A DNA stretch of 64,000 nucleotides. It comes from Carya illinoinensis. Taxonomy: Eukaryota; Streptophyta; Magnoliopsida; Fagales; Juglandaceae. The notes under the pieces are model-generated. The model searched no databases. It had not been told where the DNA came from and saw only the letters and a program-made list of their open reading frames with translations. Below, in pieces: positions 1 to 12,892 of this stretch. The translations under genes were made by a program, and so were the position numbers. The first letter of the stretch is position 1; every line of letters begins with the position of its first letter. The stretch covers positions 35,917,001 to 35,981,000 of the forward strand of contig NC_056755.1 in NCBI RefSeq assembly GCF_018687715.1, read 5' to 3'.

Positions 1-560
1 TATAAACGTGAACATAGCATGATATGAACATGAACTTAAAACTTAAAGTGAACATGAACATAATATAACCTGAACATGAGCTTCAACATAACATAAATAT
101 GAATATAACATGATATGAACATGAACTTGAAATTTAACCTGAACGTGAACACAACATAACATAACATGAACATGAACTTAACATAAACCTGAGCATAACA
201 TGACATAAATGTGAACTTGAGATATAATGTGAACGTGAACATAACATAACATGAACTTGAACTTGAACATAATATGTACGTGAACATGACATAACATGAA
301 GTGAACTTGAATATAACATAAACGTGAACCTAGCATGATATGAACATGAACTTGAAACTTAACGTGAACATGAACATAACATAACATGAACGTGAGTTTG
401 AACATAACATAAACGTGAACATAACATGATATGAACATGAACTTGAAACTTAACGTGAACATGAACATAACATAATATAACATAACATGAATTTGATCTG
501 AAACTTAAATTGACATGCACTTGATCTGAAACTTGACTTAACATAAATTTGGAATCTTGC
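1..560. repeat. Degenerate short tandem repeat in LTR copy A
   Basis: About 560 bases consist of variants of a 6-15 base unit around ACATGAAC and TTGAAC, giving long meaningless open frames rich in Met, Phe, Val and His on minus. The corresponding part of copy E (about 62,320-62,780) has the complementary unit but in a much shorter array. It is a sub-repeat of the LTR. Confidence 0.8.
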
Positions 561-584
561 TTCTTTACTTAACATGAACTTGGA

Positions 585-1130
585 CTTGAATTCTGACAAT
601 CAAAATGATTCCACCAGTCGTTTTGTTAGGAATATTGAACAATTAGAATGATTCCGCCCCACATATTCCATCAGAGATACTCAAACAATCAAAATAATTC
701 CATCATGAGTATTTTAAATCATGTACCCTAGCAATCAGAATTATTACACTAGGAGTACCTAATGACAATTAGAATAATTACATCACGAGTATTTTAAAAC
801 ACGTACCCTAACAATCATAATGATTACACTAGGAGTACTTGGTAATACTCTGACAATCAGAATGATTCCATCACGAGTATTTTAAAACAAGTACCCTAGC
901 AATCAGAATGATTACACCATGAGTACCTAGTAATACTCTGACAATCAGAATGATTCTATCACGAGTATTTTAAATAAGATACCCTAACAATTAGAATAAT
1001 TACGCTAGGAGTATCTGCATAACTGAACTTGAACTGTATTATGATAATCAAAATGATTTCACCAAAAGTACCTCTTGTGAATTACATATGGAGATGCTCG
1101 AACAATTATAATGATTACATCACGAGTATC
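585..1130. repeat. Tandem array of ~60-base units in LTR copy A
   Basis: Roughly eight degenerate units share the core CAATCAGAATGATT followed by CATCACGAGTATTTTAAA and a short CCCTAG linker. In LTR copy E the matching region (62,030-62,130) has only about two units, so this array expanded in copy A. Confidence 0.8.
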
Positions 1131-3260
1131 CTAGACATAACTGACTTGAACGTAACTCGAAAGACATGACTTACTTGAGATAGAAACATTTTGTAACATG
1201 GTATAATATGTAATAGACAACATATTTAATATGACATACTTGCAACAGTGAATATTATATGACTTGAAATACATGTAATAGATATCATACTTAACTTGGC
1301 ATACTTATAACATATAGCAAAATATGACATAATAGATTGTGTAATAGATAAATATTCATGATAGAATAAATCATGCATAACAGATACACATATAATGACG
1401 TAGCATGGCATGGTATATATGTTACCATACATATATAAACTGAATTTTCCTTACCCATCACACATGCATAGTAAACTAATAGTAAGTTAAGAGTTAACTT
1501 ACCTCGTTTGTCACATTCTATGAAAATAAAGCGTTAAACAATAGGAACTGTAAAAGAATATTCTAAAAATTAGAAATTTAATTACTAAAAATTAGAAATG
1601 TGTAAAAGAGATGAATTAGAGTAAAATTATCATTTTAACCTCTACATGTAGAAAAATGACCATTTTACCCCTAATTTAAGGATTTCACATCCTAACTCCA
1701 AAAATTTCTAAAATCTACATTCCACATGTAAATTTTGTCCTAAACTCAAATTTCAACTTAGAAAAATTTTAAACAAATCACAATTATGGAAAACATACTA
1801 TGGCCAAAACATCCATAGGCCATTTATCTTGATTTTTGTTGCAATTCCTTCTAACTTCAAAACTCATGCTTAAAACAAAATTTTGCAAACAAAGATCTTC
1901 CTATCCTAAGTTTAAAACCATACTTAAAACATCCATTTAGAAAAAGCTAATAATCAACATCAAACTTTTTGTAAAAATATTTAAACCCTTGAATCACAAG
2001 CTTTGACCTTAGATCAAAACATCTCCAAGAATTCCAAAAAATAAAATCTTATTTCTAACATATTCATAACATCTTCCTAAAATCAACCATGCTTTAAATC
2101 ATCAAACTAAAGTCACCAAAATCACAAAATAACACTTGAAGTTTTTGGTTTTACACTTAGTCCAAAAACAGAAACTTTTTTCTTAACTGGCTTTGATAAA
2201 TCTCTTTATCAATGGCTTAAGAAGGTGAGATCTTAGAAATAAAGCATCACCTGGTTAAAAAAAGTGTCCTAAAGAATATCCAACCATCAAACTTAAAATC
2301 ACATGGCTAAAAATCAATAAAACATGGATCTAATCCAGAAGCATCAAATCTTAGGTCTAACCAAAATCCTCTTGCATAGAAAAATTATATCTTTGAAACT
2401 AATACTAAATATCTTCAAAATAACATCCTAACATGAAAATAAGAGACTTTGAATCATCATATAAAAATATCAAAACCTTTAGAGTAAGATCAAACCACGA
2501 AATATTCAAACTTTCTCCAAATAAAAACTGTTTATCCACTTCCAGATTTCAAGTTTCTAGATCTAAGAAAATATATCACCAAAAGCTTTATTAATGTAAC
2601 AAAACCTCAATGAACACTCATAAGCACATGCTAATAACACTCCATAAAATTTTTCAGACAAGATATGTCCATTAGCTTAGTCAAAAACTCTCAAACATAA
2701 CATACTCTCCAGTTTCACGCCCAGAATGACCTTTCCATGGTTAAAAATATTTTGGACCAATCCAATAACCATGGAATGATACAAATAATATATCTACGAA
2801 AACTATACTCAAAGAGAAACAAATTTTACGAAGGAGTCATCGTGTGAAAATACTTAGAAATGGTCGAAAATCTCCACGAAAAAATACCTAGAAATCTGCC
2901 CAAGAGAGCTCTTTCGGGTTTCTCTCTAAGAACGGGGTGAAGAATTAATTAAAAGGAAAGAAGTGTGTCTTACACAAATCTAAACTTCTGAAGGGAGAAG
3001 ATATGGGCTTGAATGACCCTTGAGTCAAGGTGGCTATGTGACATAAAGTGGAGAATAGTGAGGGGAAAAGACTGCCTGCAGAAGCTGTGAGGTATGGAGG
3101 TTGATGAGGTGGGTTTCTCCATCACCTCAAGGCACTATTGGATACAGCCAAGTGACTCACTCAAAGATGAGTAGCATAAAAGCTATCCCAAGTGCAGGAG
3201 GATGTCATGTAATAATTAGGAATAAAATTCCTAGATCGTCTCCTCGAGAAAAAGTTGCTT

Positions 3261-3652
3261 AAAGCCAAACTTGTATAAAATGATGAAATGTATCACAAAC
3301 AAAAATGGTGGTATGTACAATGAATGGAAGAGTACAACGGAAGTAAAAAGGGCACTAGTCATAAACTAGATTCATACTTTTGGATTTTTTTTTTTTTAGT
3401 ATCAAAATGGAACATAAAAGACTAACAAATTAAAATTAACAATTAAATATTCAACTACGCTAAACAATTTTAATTAATCTAAAAATTAAATAATAAACTG
3501 AAATTAATCTAAAATATAATTGTAATGCATATTTAATAGAAGTTTAAAGAAATAAGAAAAAAATAACTAACATAAAATAAAATAAACAGCAAATAAAATG
3601 TCCAAACTTTTAATCCAAAAATATCAAGAATACACCAATTGGACCTAGTCTT
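3261..3652. other. AT-rich spacer upstream of LINE insertion
   Basis: AT-rich, with a poly-T run near 3,390 and no readable coding sequence until about 3,635. From there a frame matching a gypsy polyprotein tail begins and runs to the LINE. No gene seen. Confidence 0.5.
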
Positions 3653-3667
3653 AAAAATCCATTGCAA
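3653..3667. repeat. Target-site duplication, left copy, of LINE
   Basis: AAAAATCCATTGCAA occurs here and again at 9,355-9,369, directly after the A-rich tail of the LINE. It is a perfect 15-base direct repeat flanking the element. The A-rich edges make the exact limits uncertain by a few bases. Confidence 0.85.
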
Positions 3668-3785
3668 AAAAACCCGACCGCGGAACTTGAAGAGACCGAG
3701 TCCTCTCCGTGAAGGTGGAGGTTTTTTCTCTCTAGGAGAGCTTAGTCTCTTAAACTAGTTTTTTTGGCTGGTTTGAAGAGGAAAC

Positions 3786-5218
3786 ATGGAGGAAGATTTA
3801 GCTAGACAATGGGAAGGTCTCAGTCTAACTGAGAAGGAAAAAGGAGAGGTGGTTCTGCCACCAAATTTGGCAGACAAAGTCAAGACAAATGGCCAGTTCT
3901 GTGTTCTTGTTATGATTATCGCTGAAAGACCAGTGAATAGAGAAGCTTTCAAAACTACAATGTCCAAGGTGTGGAGATGCAAGAGTTGGATTCAGTTTAC
4001 AGAAGTGGGATCAAACAAATACTTAGTAGAGTTTCACCTTCAGAGGGATCTCCAACAGGTCTTACGTGGAAGACCATGGTCCTTTGATAGGTGGCTACTA
4101 TGTCTGAATGTATATGAAGGGAATAGCTCCATAAATGAAGTCCCTTTTTCCACAGAGGAGTTCTGGGTGCAGGCTTTTAACATGCCTTTAGCAAGCATGA
4201 CTGAGGAAGTTGGAACTAGGATTGGGAATGCCATTGGAAAGTTTATAATGGTCCAAGCAGATGAGAGGGGTATCGGATGGGGAAAGTTCTTGAGGATAAA
4301 GGTGGAGTTGTATATCTCCCAAGCTCTTCAAAGAGGCCTTTTTCTGTCTTTTGAAGGTAAAAGAACCTGGATCCCCCTCAAATATGAGCGTTTGCCTTCC
4401 TTTTGTTTTAAATGTGGTGTGATTAAGCATGCACAGAAGGGCTGTTCTGTTATACTTTCAGACAATCATAAGCTGCAATATGGGACTTGGCTCCGAGCCC
4501 CAGCAGCTAGGGAGGGTGACTTCTTAACAAAGAAATATGGCTCAGAAGGCTCCACTGAAGAACCAGAGAAGCAGTCGTGGGAGGAGGGAAGAGAGGTCAG
4601 GGATGACTCTCTTTTCAAGAAAGATGGGACTTGCTCAGGTGGTCAGGAAGCAGGTCTGCAGGATGGGGACATCTCAGCAGCCAAAATGGTAACTAAATCA
4701 GAACTCTCTAATGACCAGAAAGTGCAGTGTGAGCAGATACCAATAAAAGCAACAGATGGACATCTAATCAGGGCAAACCAGAGAAGCCTTTTCTGGATGC
4801 AGAAGTTTGTCTGATGCAAGGTGTTGAGGTATCTGAACCTGTTAGCTGTAAACCAAATAACACGAGCCAAGCAAAGGTCCACAACACAAAATTAGGCCAC
4901 GAGATCAGCAGTGACCTAAAGGCCCAGACCACATCTCTGGCCCATTTTGTTTCAGACCAAGTCCAAGTCCTGCAGAAGATGAAGAAGCAAGCAACCTGGA
5001 AGAGGAAGGCAAGAGACAGAAGTAATGAGGAGCTGGTCACAGAGTTAGAACATGACAAAGAGAATAGGCACTGTGGCTCTAAGAGAGATGGGAATCACAT
5101 TACCAGTGCAGTTACAACAAGGTCTCTTAAGAGGGTGAAGAATGAGCAAAGACATGCCTTGTCTTTAAACAAGGAGGACATGGTGGTGGCTGGTTTCCAG
5201 CCCCACCATTTGAGATGA
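3786..5218 (+). pseudogene. LINE ORF1 protein (DUF4283 / zinc knuckle), frameshifted
   Basis: LINE ORF1, the RNA-binding partner of ORF2. The first part (3,786-4,814, 342 residues) begins MEEDLARQWEGLSL, typical of plant LINE ORF1, and has the DUF4283 region up to about residue 190. A CCHC zinc knuckle follows at about residues 213-226 (C-F-K-C, then H, then C, in CX2CX4HX4C spacing). It stops at a TGA at 4,812-4,814. An overlapping frame (4,814-5,218, 134 residues) continues with a basic WKRKARDRS segment and the usual ORF1 ending. The two are best read as one ORF broken by a single frameshift near 4,810, although a natural two-part arrangement is not excluded. Its end overlaps the ORF2 ATG (ATGA). 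Confidence 0.82.
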
Positions 5219-8200
5219 GTTGCTTAAGCTGGAACTGCCGAGGGCTTGGGAACCCTCGGTCAGTTAATAATTTGCTCCTTATGGTGCAAAATAAGTCCCC
5301 ATCCTTTGTTTTCCTAATGGAAACAAAGAGTAGGAGAAGCAAGGTGGAATCAGTAAAGAGGTTGTTGAATTATGATCATGGTTTTATAGTCAACCCAATT
5401 GGAACTAGAGGAGGTCTAGCTGTTTTCTGGAAGGAAGAAATTGAGGCTGAGGTTTTGTCCTATACTTAGTCCCACATATCTCTATCAATCACTGGTATGA
5501 TAGAGGGAACCACCTGGACTCTCACTAGCTTCTATGGCCACCCAAAAACAGAAAAAAGGCACGAGAGTTGGTCACTACTTGAGGCCCTTAAGCCAACCAC
5601 AAATTCTGGATGGCTATGTGTAGGAGATTTCAATGAAATCCTACACTATGGAGAAAAGTGTGGAGGTCCCCTGAGACCTCTTAAACAAATGGAGCTATTT
5701 AGGGAGGCCATAGACAAATGTGGCCTGTCTGATATGGGGTATTCAGGAAGTAAGTTCACCTGGACAAATGGAAGGCAAGGTTTGGCCTTTACGAAAGAGA
5801 GATTAGATAGGGCCTTCTGCAATGGGAAGTGGCTTGAACTGTACACAGACCCAAAGGTTCTTACACTCCCCTCATTAAGCTCAGATCACAACCCAATTTG
5901 GATTGCTATGGATCAAATAAATGCTACACCCAACAGAAGCAAGAGACTTTTCAGGTTTGAAGCTAGCTGGACCTATAGTGAAGATTGCTACAAAGTAGTG
6001 GAGGAGGCATGGAAGGTCCCACCAGTGGCTGGTAACATAGTAAACCTCACCTCAAAAAACCTGCAGCACTGCCAACAAAAACTTACTCAGTGGAGCAAAC
6101 AAAAGTTTGGCAATTCTAAAAAAAGAATCCAAGATCAGTTGGCTCATCTATCCTATCTTCAGGACAGAAACTCAGGCCACCTCATTGATGAAATTAAGAA
6201 AGTACAAAGAGAGGTGGGTGTGATCTTAGATTCGGATAACATGAGGTGGAAGCAAAGGGCCAAACAGAGGTGGCTGAGGGAGGGAGATAGGAATACTAAG
6301 TTCTTCCACCAAGCTGCATCACAAAGAAGGAAAACAAACATGGTCAAGAAGCTGGTGGATAGCAATGACCAGCCTGTAACCTCGAGTAAGGGGATTTCTG
6401 AAATGTTCCAAAGCTACTTCACTGACCTTTTCACTTCCTCAAACCCTACTCAACCTTTCAATTGCATCTCTTCACTAGAGGCCCGAGTGTCTGAGTCCCA
6501 GAATGAATCTCTTAACAGACCCTACTGCACTCAGGAAGTGGAAGAAGCTCTTTTCAGCATGAATGGGCTAAGCTCGCCAGGACCAGATGGTTTTCCAGCC
6601 TTTTTCTATCAGAAACACTGGTCTATAGTGGGCCCTAAAGTGTGTGAAGCTGTACTAAATGTGCTGAATGGGAAGGAGAGCATGGGAAGCATCAACAACA
6701 CTCTCATTGCTTTGATTCCAAAGAAGAGGGCACCAACAAAGGTGACAGAATTCAGACCTATATCCCTATGTAATGTCCTTTATAAACTTATATCAAAAGT
6801 TATAGCAAATAGATTGAAAAAAGTGCTCCCTAGTGTAATTTCTGTTTCTCAATCAGCCTTTGTACCTAACAGACTTATCTCAGATAATATTATTGTTGCC
6901 TTTGAGGCATTGCACACTATGAAATGTAGAATGGCAGGTAGAGAAGGATATATGGCTTTGAAGCTAGACATGAGTAAAGCCTACGACCGTGTGGAGTGGT
7001 GTTTCCTAAGAGCAGTTCTTATCAAGCTGGGTTTTGGCAAAAAATGGGTGGATTTGGTGATGCACTGTGTTGAAACAGTCAACTACTCCTTACTGGTGAA
7101 TGGTGAAACTCAGAAATCATTTTCCCCCACTCGAGGCATAAGGCAAGGTGATCCCCTTTCACCTTACCTTTTCATATTGTGTGCAGAGGCATTGAGTAAT
7201 TTGATTTGCAAAGCTGAAGAGAAGGAGTTAATACATGGGGTACCAGTGGCTCGTGGACAGGTGAGGGTATCCCATCTTTTCTTTTCAGATGATAGTTTAT
7301 TGTTCTGCAAGGCCAATGCAGAAGAGTGGGGCAGGATGGTAAGTCTACTAAGAGCTTATGAAATGGACTCGGGCCAAAGATTGAATGTGGAGAAAACTTC
7401 TGTAGTGTTCAGCAAGAATACCAGCAGAATTACTCAAAGATTCATATTGTCAATAGCAGGAATGAGGACCACCATGCCATACGAGAGATATCTGGGTCTA
7501 CCCCCAGTGGTTGGAAAGGACAGATTCAAAACCTTCAAGACTCTACTAGACAGTATCACTATAAAGCTTAATAGTCAAAGAATCAAGACTCTCTCTCAGG
7601 CAGGAAAAGAAATTTACCTAAAGGCAGTGATTCAAGCTCTTCCAACTTTCACAATGAGTGTGTTCAAGCTCCCTCTCACCCTCATTCAAGCTATAAACAG
7701 TGTCATTCAAAGGTACTGGTGGGGACAGCAAGAAAAAGAACAAAAAATACATTGGCTTTCATGGAAAAGGCTGGGGCAATCAAAAGCTGAGGGGGGCTTG
7801 GGTTTTAGGGACCTTGAAATTTTCAACAAAGCATTGCTTTCCAAGCAATGTTGGAGATTAATCCAAGATCCCTCCTCCCTAGCAGCAAAAGTCTTAAAAT
7901 CCAAGTACTTCCCTCAATCAAGCTTCCAATCAGCTAAGGTGGGATCAAAGCCTTCCTTTGTGTGGAGAAGTCTGTTGGCTGCAAGGAAAACAATAGAAGC
8001 AGGTTCTTTCTGGAGAGTGGGTTCAGGAGACAAAATACACATTTGGACAGACAAATGGCTAGCTAAAACTAAACCAACAAAGGTAACAAGTCCAGTTAGG
8101 GTGCTTGATGGTTTGGCAACAGTGGCAGAACTCATTAACCCTACAACAAGGAGTTGGAAAACAGAACTTGTAAAAGAAATCTTTGAAGAAGGGGAAGCTG

Positions 8201-9318
8201 AAGTGATTCTTCAAACACCTGTCAGCTCTATGAATTCGATGGACAGACTCATTTGGCATGGTACAAAGGGAGGATCTTTCTCAGTGAGGAGTGCATACCA
8301 TATGGAGAAGGACAGAGAGATGGCAGACAAAGGTCAAGCATCAACCAGTAAATGCCTCAAAGGTGTGTGGAACAAGTTATGGCGTATTCGTACTGCACCA
8401 AGTGAAAAGATGTTTTTGTGGAGAGCATGTCAAGACTCCCTCCCTACTCAACTCAACCTTTTCAAGAGAAAGATAGTAAGTGATCCACTATGCCCCCTAT
8501 GCTGTAGAGAAGAAGAAAGTACCATGCATGTACTATGGAACTGTGAGGCTGCAAAGGATGTCTGGAGCCTGTGCTCCAAAAAACTGCAGAAAAGCAGAAG
8601 CTCTTACATGCCTATGTTAGAATTTTTTGAGGCTATGACTGAAGCTCTCAATGCAGATGAGATGCAAGAGTTCGTGGTGGTAGCAAGACAACTATGGTTG
8701 AGAAGGAATTCATTCATTTTCAACAAACCTTTCATGCCTCCTGACATATTGATAAGAGAATCAAAACTGAGGTTGGATTTGCTATCTGAGGAGACCCAAT
8801 CACAGAGACAAATCAATGTTCAGCAGCAGTGCCTCTCAGCAGAAGTGTGGCAAGCACCACCAACGGCTTGGTTCAAAGTAAATTGGGATGCAGCAGTCGA
8901 CAGGGTGAAGGGACTTGTTGGAATAAGGGTAGTTGTAAGAGATGACAAAGGCCAGACAATTGCAACAATGAGGCAAAGTAAAAGCCTCTTCCCGGACTCT
9001 CTTCTAGCTGAATCTTTTGGGGCATTAGTTGCAACCCAATTTGCTAGAGACTTGGGGTTAACAGAGGTCATTTTGGAGGGGGACTCCTTACAAGTTACCA
9101 GATCTCTTCAAGGAGAAGTAGAGGATTGGAGTAGTTCTAGCATGTTCCTGTGTGAAGCTCGAACCTATCTTAATCTTTTTGCAAAGTGGATTGTTTCTCA
9201 TGTTAGGAGAAATGGCAACACAGTAGCCCACTTACTAGCAAAAAGTGCTCTTACCATTTCTGATGTTATTGTTACTATGGAGGAACTTCCTTCTTGTATT
9301 TCTGATCTAGTTCAATGA
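5215..9318 (+). pseudogene. LINE ORF2: endonuclease-RT-RNase H polyprotein with one stop
   Basis: Copies LINE RNA into DNA at a nicked target. One frame of 1,368 codons runs from ATG 5,215, interrupted only by TAG at 5,467-5,469; it is open again through 5,497-9,318. An APE-type endonuclease (about residues 1-230) shows SWNCRGLGNP, METKSR, GDFNEIL and SSDHNPI. The reverse transcriptase (about 370-800) shows FRPISLCNVLYK, ALKLDMSKAYDRVEW and the active site FFSDDSLLF. A zinc-binding zf-RVT region lies near 1,025-1,115. A C-terminal RNase H (about 1,216-1,358) keeps NWDAA, the AESFGAL glutamate, EGDSLQV and the NTVAHLLA end. Only the internal stop disables it. Confidence 0.93.
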
Positions 9319-9354
9319 AATGGCCCAAGGGTTTTTATCAAAAAAATAAAAAAT

Positions 9355-10102
9355 AAAAATCCATTGCAAGTTTCAAATGGGCCAATTACAAGATCAAGAG
9401 TCAAGAAGATCAATAAGGCAATGCAAGGATTGGTGCAATCTACTTGGAATGAAACTAGCAAGAGCCCGATATTCAAGATGGGCTTGAATGAATGAGAACC
9501 AGTTTTGATCAATTTAATACAAGCTATGGAATAGCAATAGAGCAATAGGATTTGAAGGCATTCAATTTAGTTAATTCATTTAGATGACTTATTTTATTAG
9601 TTTAGAATAATTGGGTTTATTATGAAAAGGACTTAAGGGCATGTTGAAAAAATTATTATTTTTGAGGCACTGTTCATGGTACTGTAGCGTGGCACTGTTT
9701 ACGATGCTGTAGTTCGCACTGTTCACTTAGTGGTATTTTTAGGAAGGGGCCTTATTTTGGCCTAGGTTTATTTTTTTGGGGGGGAGTATTTAAATGTCTT
9801 TGGCTGCCCACTTTATGGTTAGATAATATTGAATTTTTATTGTGAGTTGAGTTTACTCATTTTATTCTTAAACTTTTGAACTTATCAAAAGTAAATTACA
9901 ATAATTGTAGTGTTCCTCCTTGTAATTTGGGGTCTTGAGATGGGTTCTTCAATAGGTCTAGATTTTAATATAATCTAGGTTCTTGAAATGAGTTCTCAAC
10001 TGGGTCTAGATTCTCCATCAATTGACTTGATTTTGACTTTCTTAGGTGAGTTTTCAAATTGATTATGGGTTCAAGGAATTCCAATTCTACGGGTTCATAT
10101 CA
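9355..10102 (+). mobile_element. Ty3-gypsy 3' remnant: polyprotein tail plus 3' LTR
   Basis: After the LINE the host element resumes. The frame to TGA at 9,493-9,495 reads SNGPITRSRVKKINKAMQG, a signature of plant gypsy polyprotein C-termini (GPITRxRAKK). Removing the LINE joins it to NPLQ at 3,653-3,667. A probable 3' LTR of 461 bases runs from TGTTGAAA at 9,642 to ATATCA at 10,102, with a TATA-like TATTTAAATG near 9,788 downstream of a G-run. The remaining body of the element is not present to the left of the LINE. The LTR limits are inferred from TG...CA ends and the purine-rich stretch before 9,642. Confidence 0.65.
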
Positions 10103-12892
10103 CCAAGGGAAATGTTGAGATTTCAAGAAGTCTCAGTAAGTTAAACAAGAAAACATACACAAAGATAATAGAAGCATGTATAAGGTAAACCACGAGTATG
10201 AATGCATGAGTATGAACATGTACTTTGACCAAAAATATATTTTTGTCCCATATACAATTTTCTTTGAAAGTCACCAATCTTGTAACCATGTATCAATGTA
10301 ACAAAGTAAACATGTAACAAAATAGCATTTTTCCATTTCTTATAAAGCCTTTAACAACTTATTCCATATAACAATGTGGGTGGACACCTCACGGCTACCC
10401 CTAGGAACCATGGGCTCATTGCTAGTTACCACATCACATTACTGACCCTCTTAACTAGGTATGAGTATGTTAGAGTCCATATGATACGATACTCCGCATT
10501 TCACCTTCACTGTATTATTCAATGTGTTTCACCCACTAGCATTAGGTGCGGCTATTTCACTCTAAAATCCTTTAAAAAGAACCCATTCAAAGTCTATTTG
10601 ATTGTACTTCGTCAACTCAAGTGTTACCACTCCAAGTTAAGCACTCCAGAATGGACAGAGGAGTTCCACCAAGATATTGCCCCATTCTAGCATTGGGCTT
10701 GTGACAAAATCAAATCTTTTAATGCACAACCCGAAAACATGTGGCATGTGACCATGTAACTTTTATGCAACAATGTCATGCACTTATGCCATATACCAAG
10801 AGTGCATCACATGTATAGCTTTAAAGAGTTGGAACATGTTCAAACATGTACTTGTGTATAACATATAAAAGCTCAAGAAGCATATACCATTTCATAAAAC
10901 TCCAAACATATCATTTGAACCAACAATTTAACAAGCAAAAGTTGATCATAACATCCACGTATACGATATGAATCCTAGCATGTAACATGTAGCAATTCTA
11001 TAATCCAATTTGAGCAACCAAAATACAGAATTTACACGTAAACATAAATACATTATCCAAGAGTAAATTAACTTACAAAGTTTCAAAAGTATTTGTCCGA
11101 CAATCAAGTTGAAAGTGAATGTTTCAATCATTAGACTATCGAAAGCAACAATACTTCAAACCAAACATGTGCTTCATGCTATAGGATTTAGGCTTCTTAA
11201 CCCTAATCAGTTCTAGGGTTTCTTTTATTGCTTTGTGGCCCTTCCCTTGCCCTAATCCACATGGACTCATGCCTTGAGGAAACTCTTGACCAATTGGTAT
11301 TAGCACTCCCCTTACTTGGTAAAAACCATAGTGGTTCAGTGCTATTTGGTTCTTGTAACTCTAATGGTCATTTGTGTGCATTGTGTGAAAAGAGCATACT
11401 TGTGTGTGTATAACAACCCTATGGTTGAGAGTTTCTTGAAGATGTGCAAGGATTTCTAACTTATGGTTTACTAGAAGGAAAGCCTTCATGGAAACCCTAG
11501 TGGTGGCCGAATGTGACCTAACTCTAGAAGGGCTCCTTCCTTTCCATTTTGCCATTGATGATTCAAGTTCTTTGAGAAGAAAACCTGTAGACAACCCATA
11601 AGCAATAAGATTAAGCATTGTTACCTTTTCATGGTCAAACTAATTACGTCATTAATCCCGTGAGATTCACAATGAATCTATAACACATCCCTTAACTCTC
11701 TTAAGTTGAAACTCTTCAAGCCAAAAACCTTTTGCTAGTGCTATGTGTTCATGAGAAGAGAATGAGATGGAAGCTTGAAGGTTCTCACTGTGATGTCCTT
11801 GGTTTCCTTCCTATGTTTGTGTGAAGAAAGCATTTGGTTGGAAGGAAAATAGTGTTTGGTTTTCTTTTAGAGTGGTCAAGATAGAGAGAAGAAGAGAGAA
11901 TGAAATCTAAAAGTGAAACAAATGACCTTTGATCTTCCTCTAGCATGTGTAGGGGCGCTAGTCATTAATGCCCTCTATTTATACCCTTTTCCCTCAGTTA
12001 TTCTCTCTCCTATCATTCGCTATTTCTAGAAATATAAAAAGTCTTCAGAAGTTCCTTGCATGGGTGTCAAGTGACCCTTTCTTCTTGCTCTATCCAAAAC
12101 ACTCTTCTCTTCCCTTTCCCCTTCATCATTGTGCTCCTTGGGAACTTAAGGGACTCCTTGGCATGGAAGACATGTGGCGCCTCCTTTGGGGTGACCAAAA
12201 TTTCATGCCTTCTTTCATTCATTTTTTGTCTAGATGCAATGAACCTATGGGGAAAGGCAATGCATGGTTACCAAATGGCATGAGGTAGGCGTGTGGCTCT
12301 TGCCATGCCCGAAATCCCTTTTGTCTTCCATAGATCCTTCTCAAAGCCATCATAAGTGGTGTATGGCTCTTCCTAGAATGGATCCTCCTCTTCATATTCC
12401 TCATCATTACTTCTCCTAGAAACCTTAAAGACCTATACATGTGTGACAAGTGGCCATGTGAAAGTTGGCTTCCATGGATTGGTCGGTACTCTAGTAAATC
12501 GAACCCTAAGCCCTTCTTCTTTTATGTGACTTCTTCTAGAAGCCTTCTTGCATGCTTTCCATGTGGCACATCCCCTTGTAAACCAAATCTCTCACCCCTA
12601 TGGATCTAAAGATTACATCTTAGGGAAACTCAAGGGCCCTCTATCCAAGTGGCACCTCTCACTTAAGCCCAAACCCTAGTTAGACGCCGATTTCAACCCC
12701 TAAATTTCGATGGGGCTAAAAATTAGTTAAGCGTTGGGCCTTTCCTTGGCCATGGGCACCTATAGCACCAACACAACCTGGTCTATGTCAATCTCACACT
12801 CTTAACCTTATCATCTAGATCAAAGCAAAAAACAAAAAAAAAAAAAAAAAATTTGAAAAGTAAAAGGATCTAGCTTAGACTGGGTTGTCACA
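10103..12892 (-). mobile_element. Long gypsy-type LTR (copy B), 3'-truncated
   Basis: On minus it begins TGTGACAACCCAG at 12,892, followed by a T-run, and runs down to a block at about 10,111-10,137 that reads CTTACTGAGACTTCTTGAAATC. That block is the pre-terminal motif also seen at 15,990 and 62,905. The ~340 bases that should follow it to the LTR end are missing: sequence switches directly to the gypsy LTR ending at 10,102. Short open frames inside (for example 11,968-12,288) show no protein family. A solo or truncated LTR is the best reading. Confidence 0.6.

Larger units (their letters stand above)
1..3260 (-). mobile_element. Long gypsy-type LTR (copy A), left-truncated by window
   Basis: Noncoding. 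Read on the minus strand, this block aligns over most of its length with the plus-strand solo LTR at 59,977-63,381. The blocks around 1,020-1,200, 1,600-1,760 and 2,640-2,800 correspond to 61,980-62,130, 61,380-61,560 and 60,720-60,900. The shared order and long near-identical words show one family in opposite orientation. The 3' end of the LTR lies beyond the window start. The 5' end is near 3,260, where a TGTGATAC-like start can be read on minus at about 3,295, but I could not fix it with a duplication. Assignment to the Tat-like lineage of Ty3-gypsy is inferred from LTR length and shared motifs; no coding region is present. Confidence 0.75.
3668..9354 (+). mobile_element. Near full-length plant L1-type LINE
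   Basis: A 5.7-kb non-LTR retrotransposon with, in order, a short GC-richer leader, ORF1 (nucleic-acid-binding, zinc knuckle), ORF2 (endonuclease, reverse transcriptase, zinc-binding region, RNase H) and an A-rich tail at 9,339-9,354. It is bracketed by the 15-base duplication. It sits inside the C-terminal coding tail of a gypsy element: removing the LINE and one duplication rejoins a continuous frame from 3,635 to 9,495. Only a frameshift in ORF1 and one stop in ORF2 spoil it, which with the perfect duplication suggests a fairly recent insertion. Confidence 0.93.

Noticed and set aside
36..544. Overlapping minus-strand frames rich in Met, Phe, Val, His and Ser
   Set aside because: They follow directly from the short tandem repeat of the LTR and appear in several frames at once.
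585..1130. Regularly spaced repeats reminiscent of a CRISPR array
   Set aside because: Units are degenerate and contiguous without unique spacers, in a plant LTR; no cas genes.
9642..12892. A single compound LTR spanning the gypsy tail and copy B
   Set aside because: The two parts have opposite orientation and different signatures; the junction at 10,102/10,103 is abrupt.
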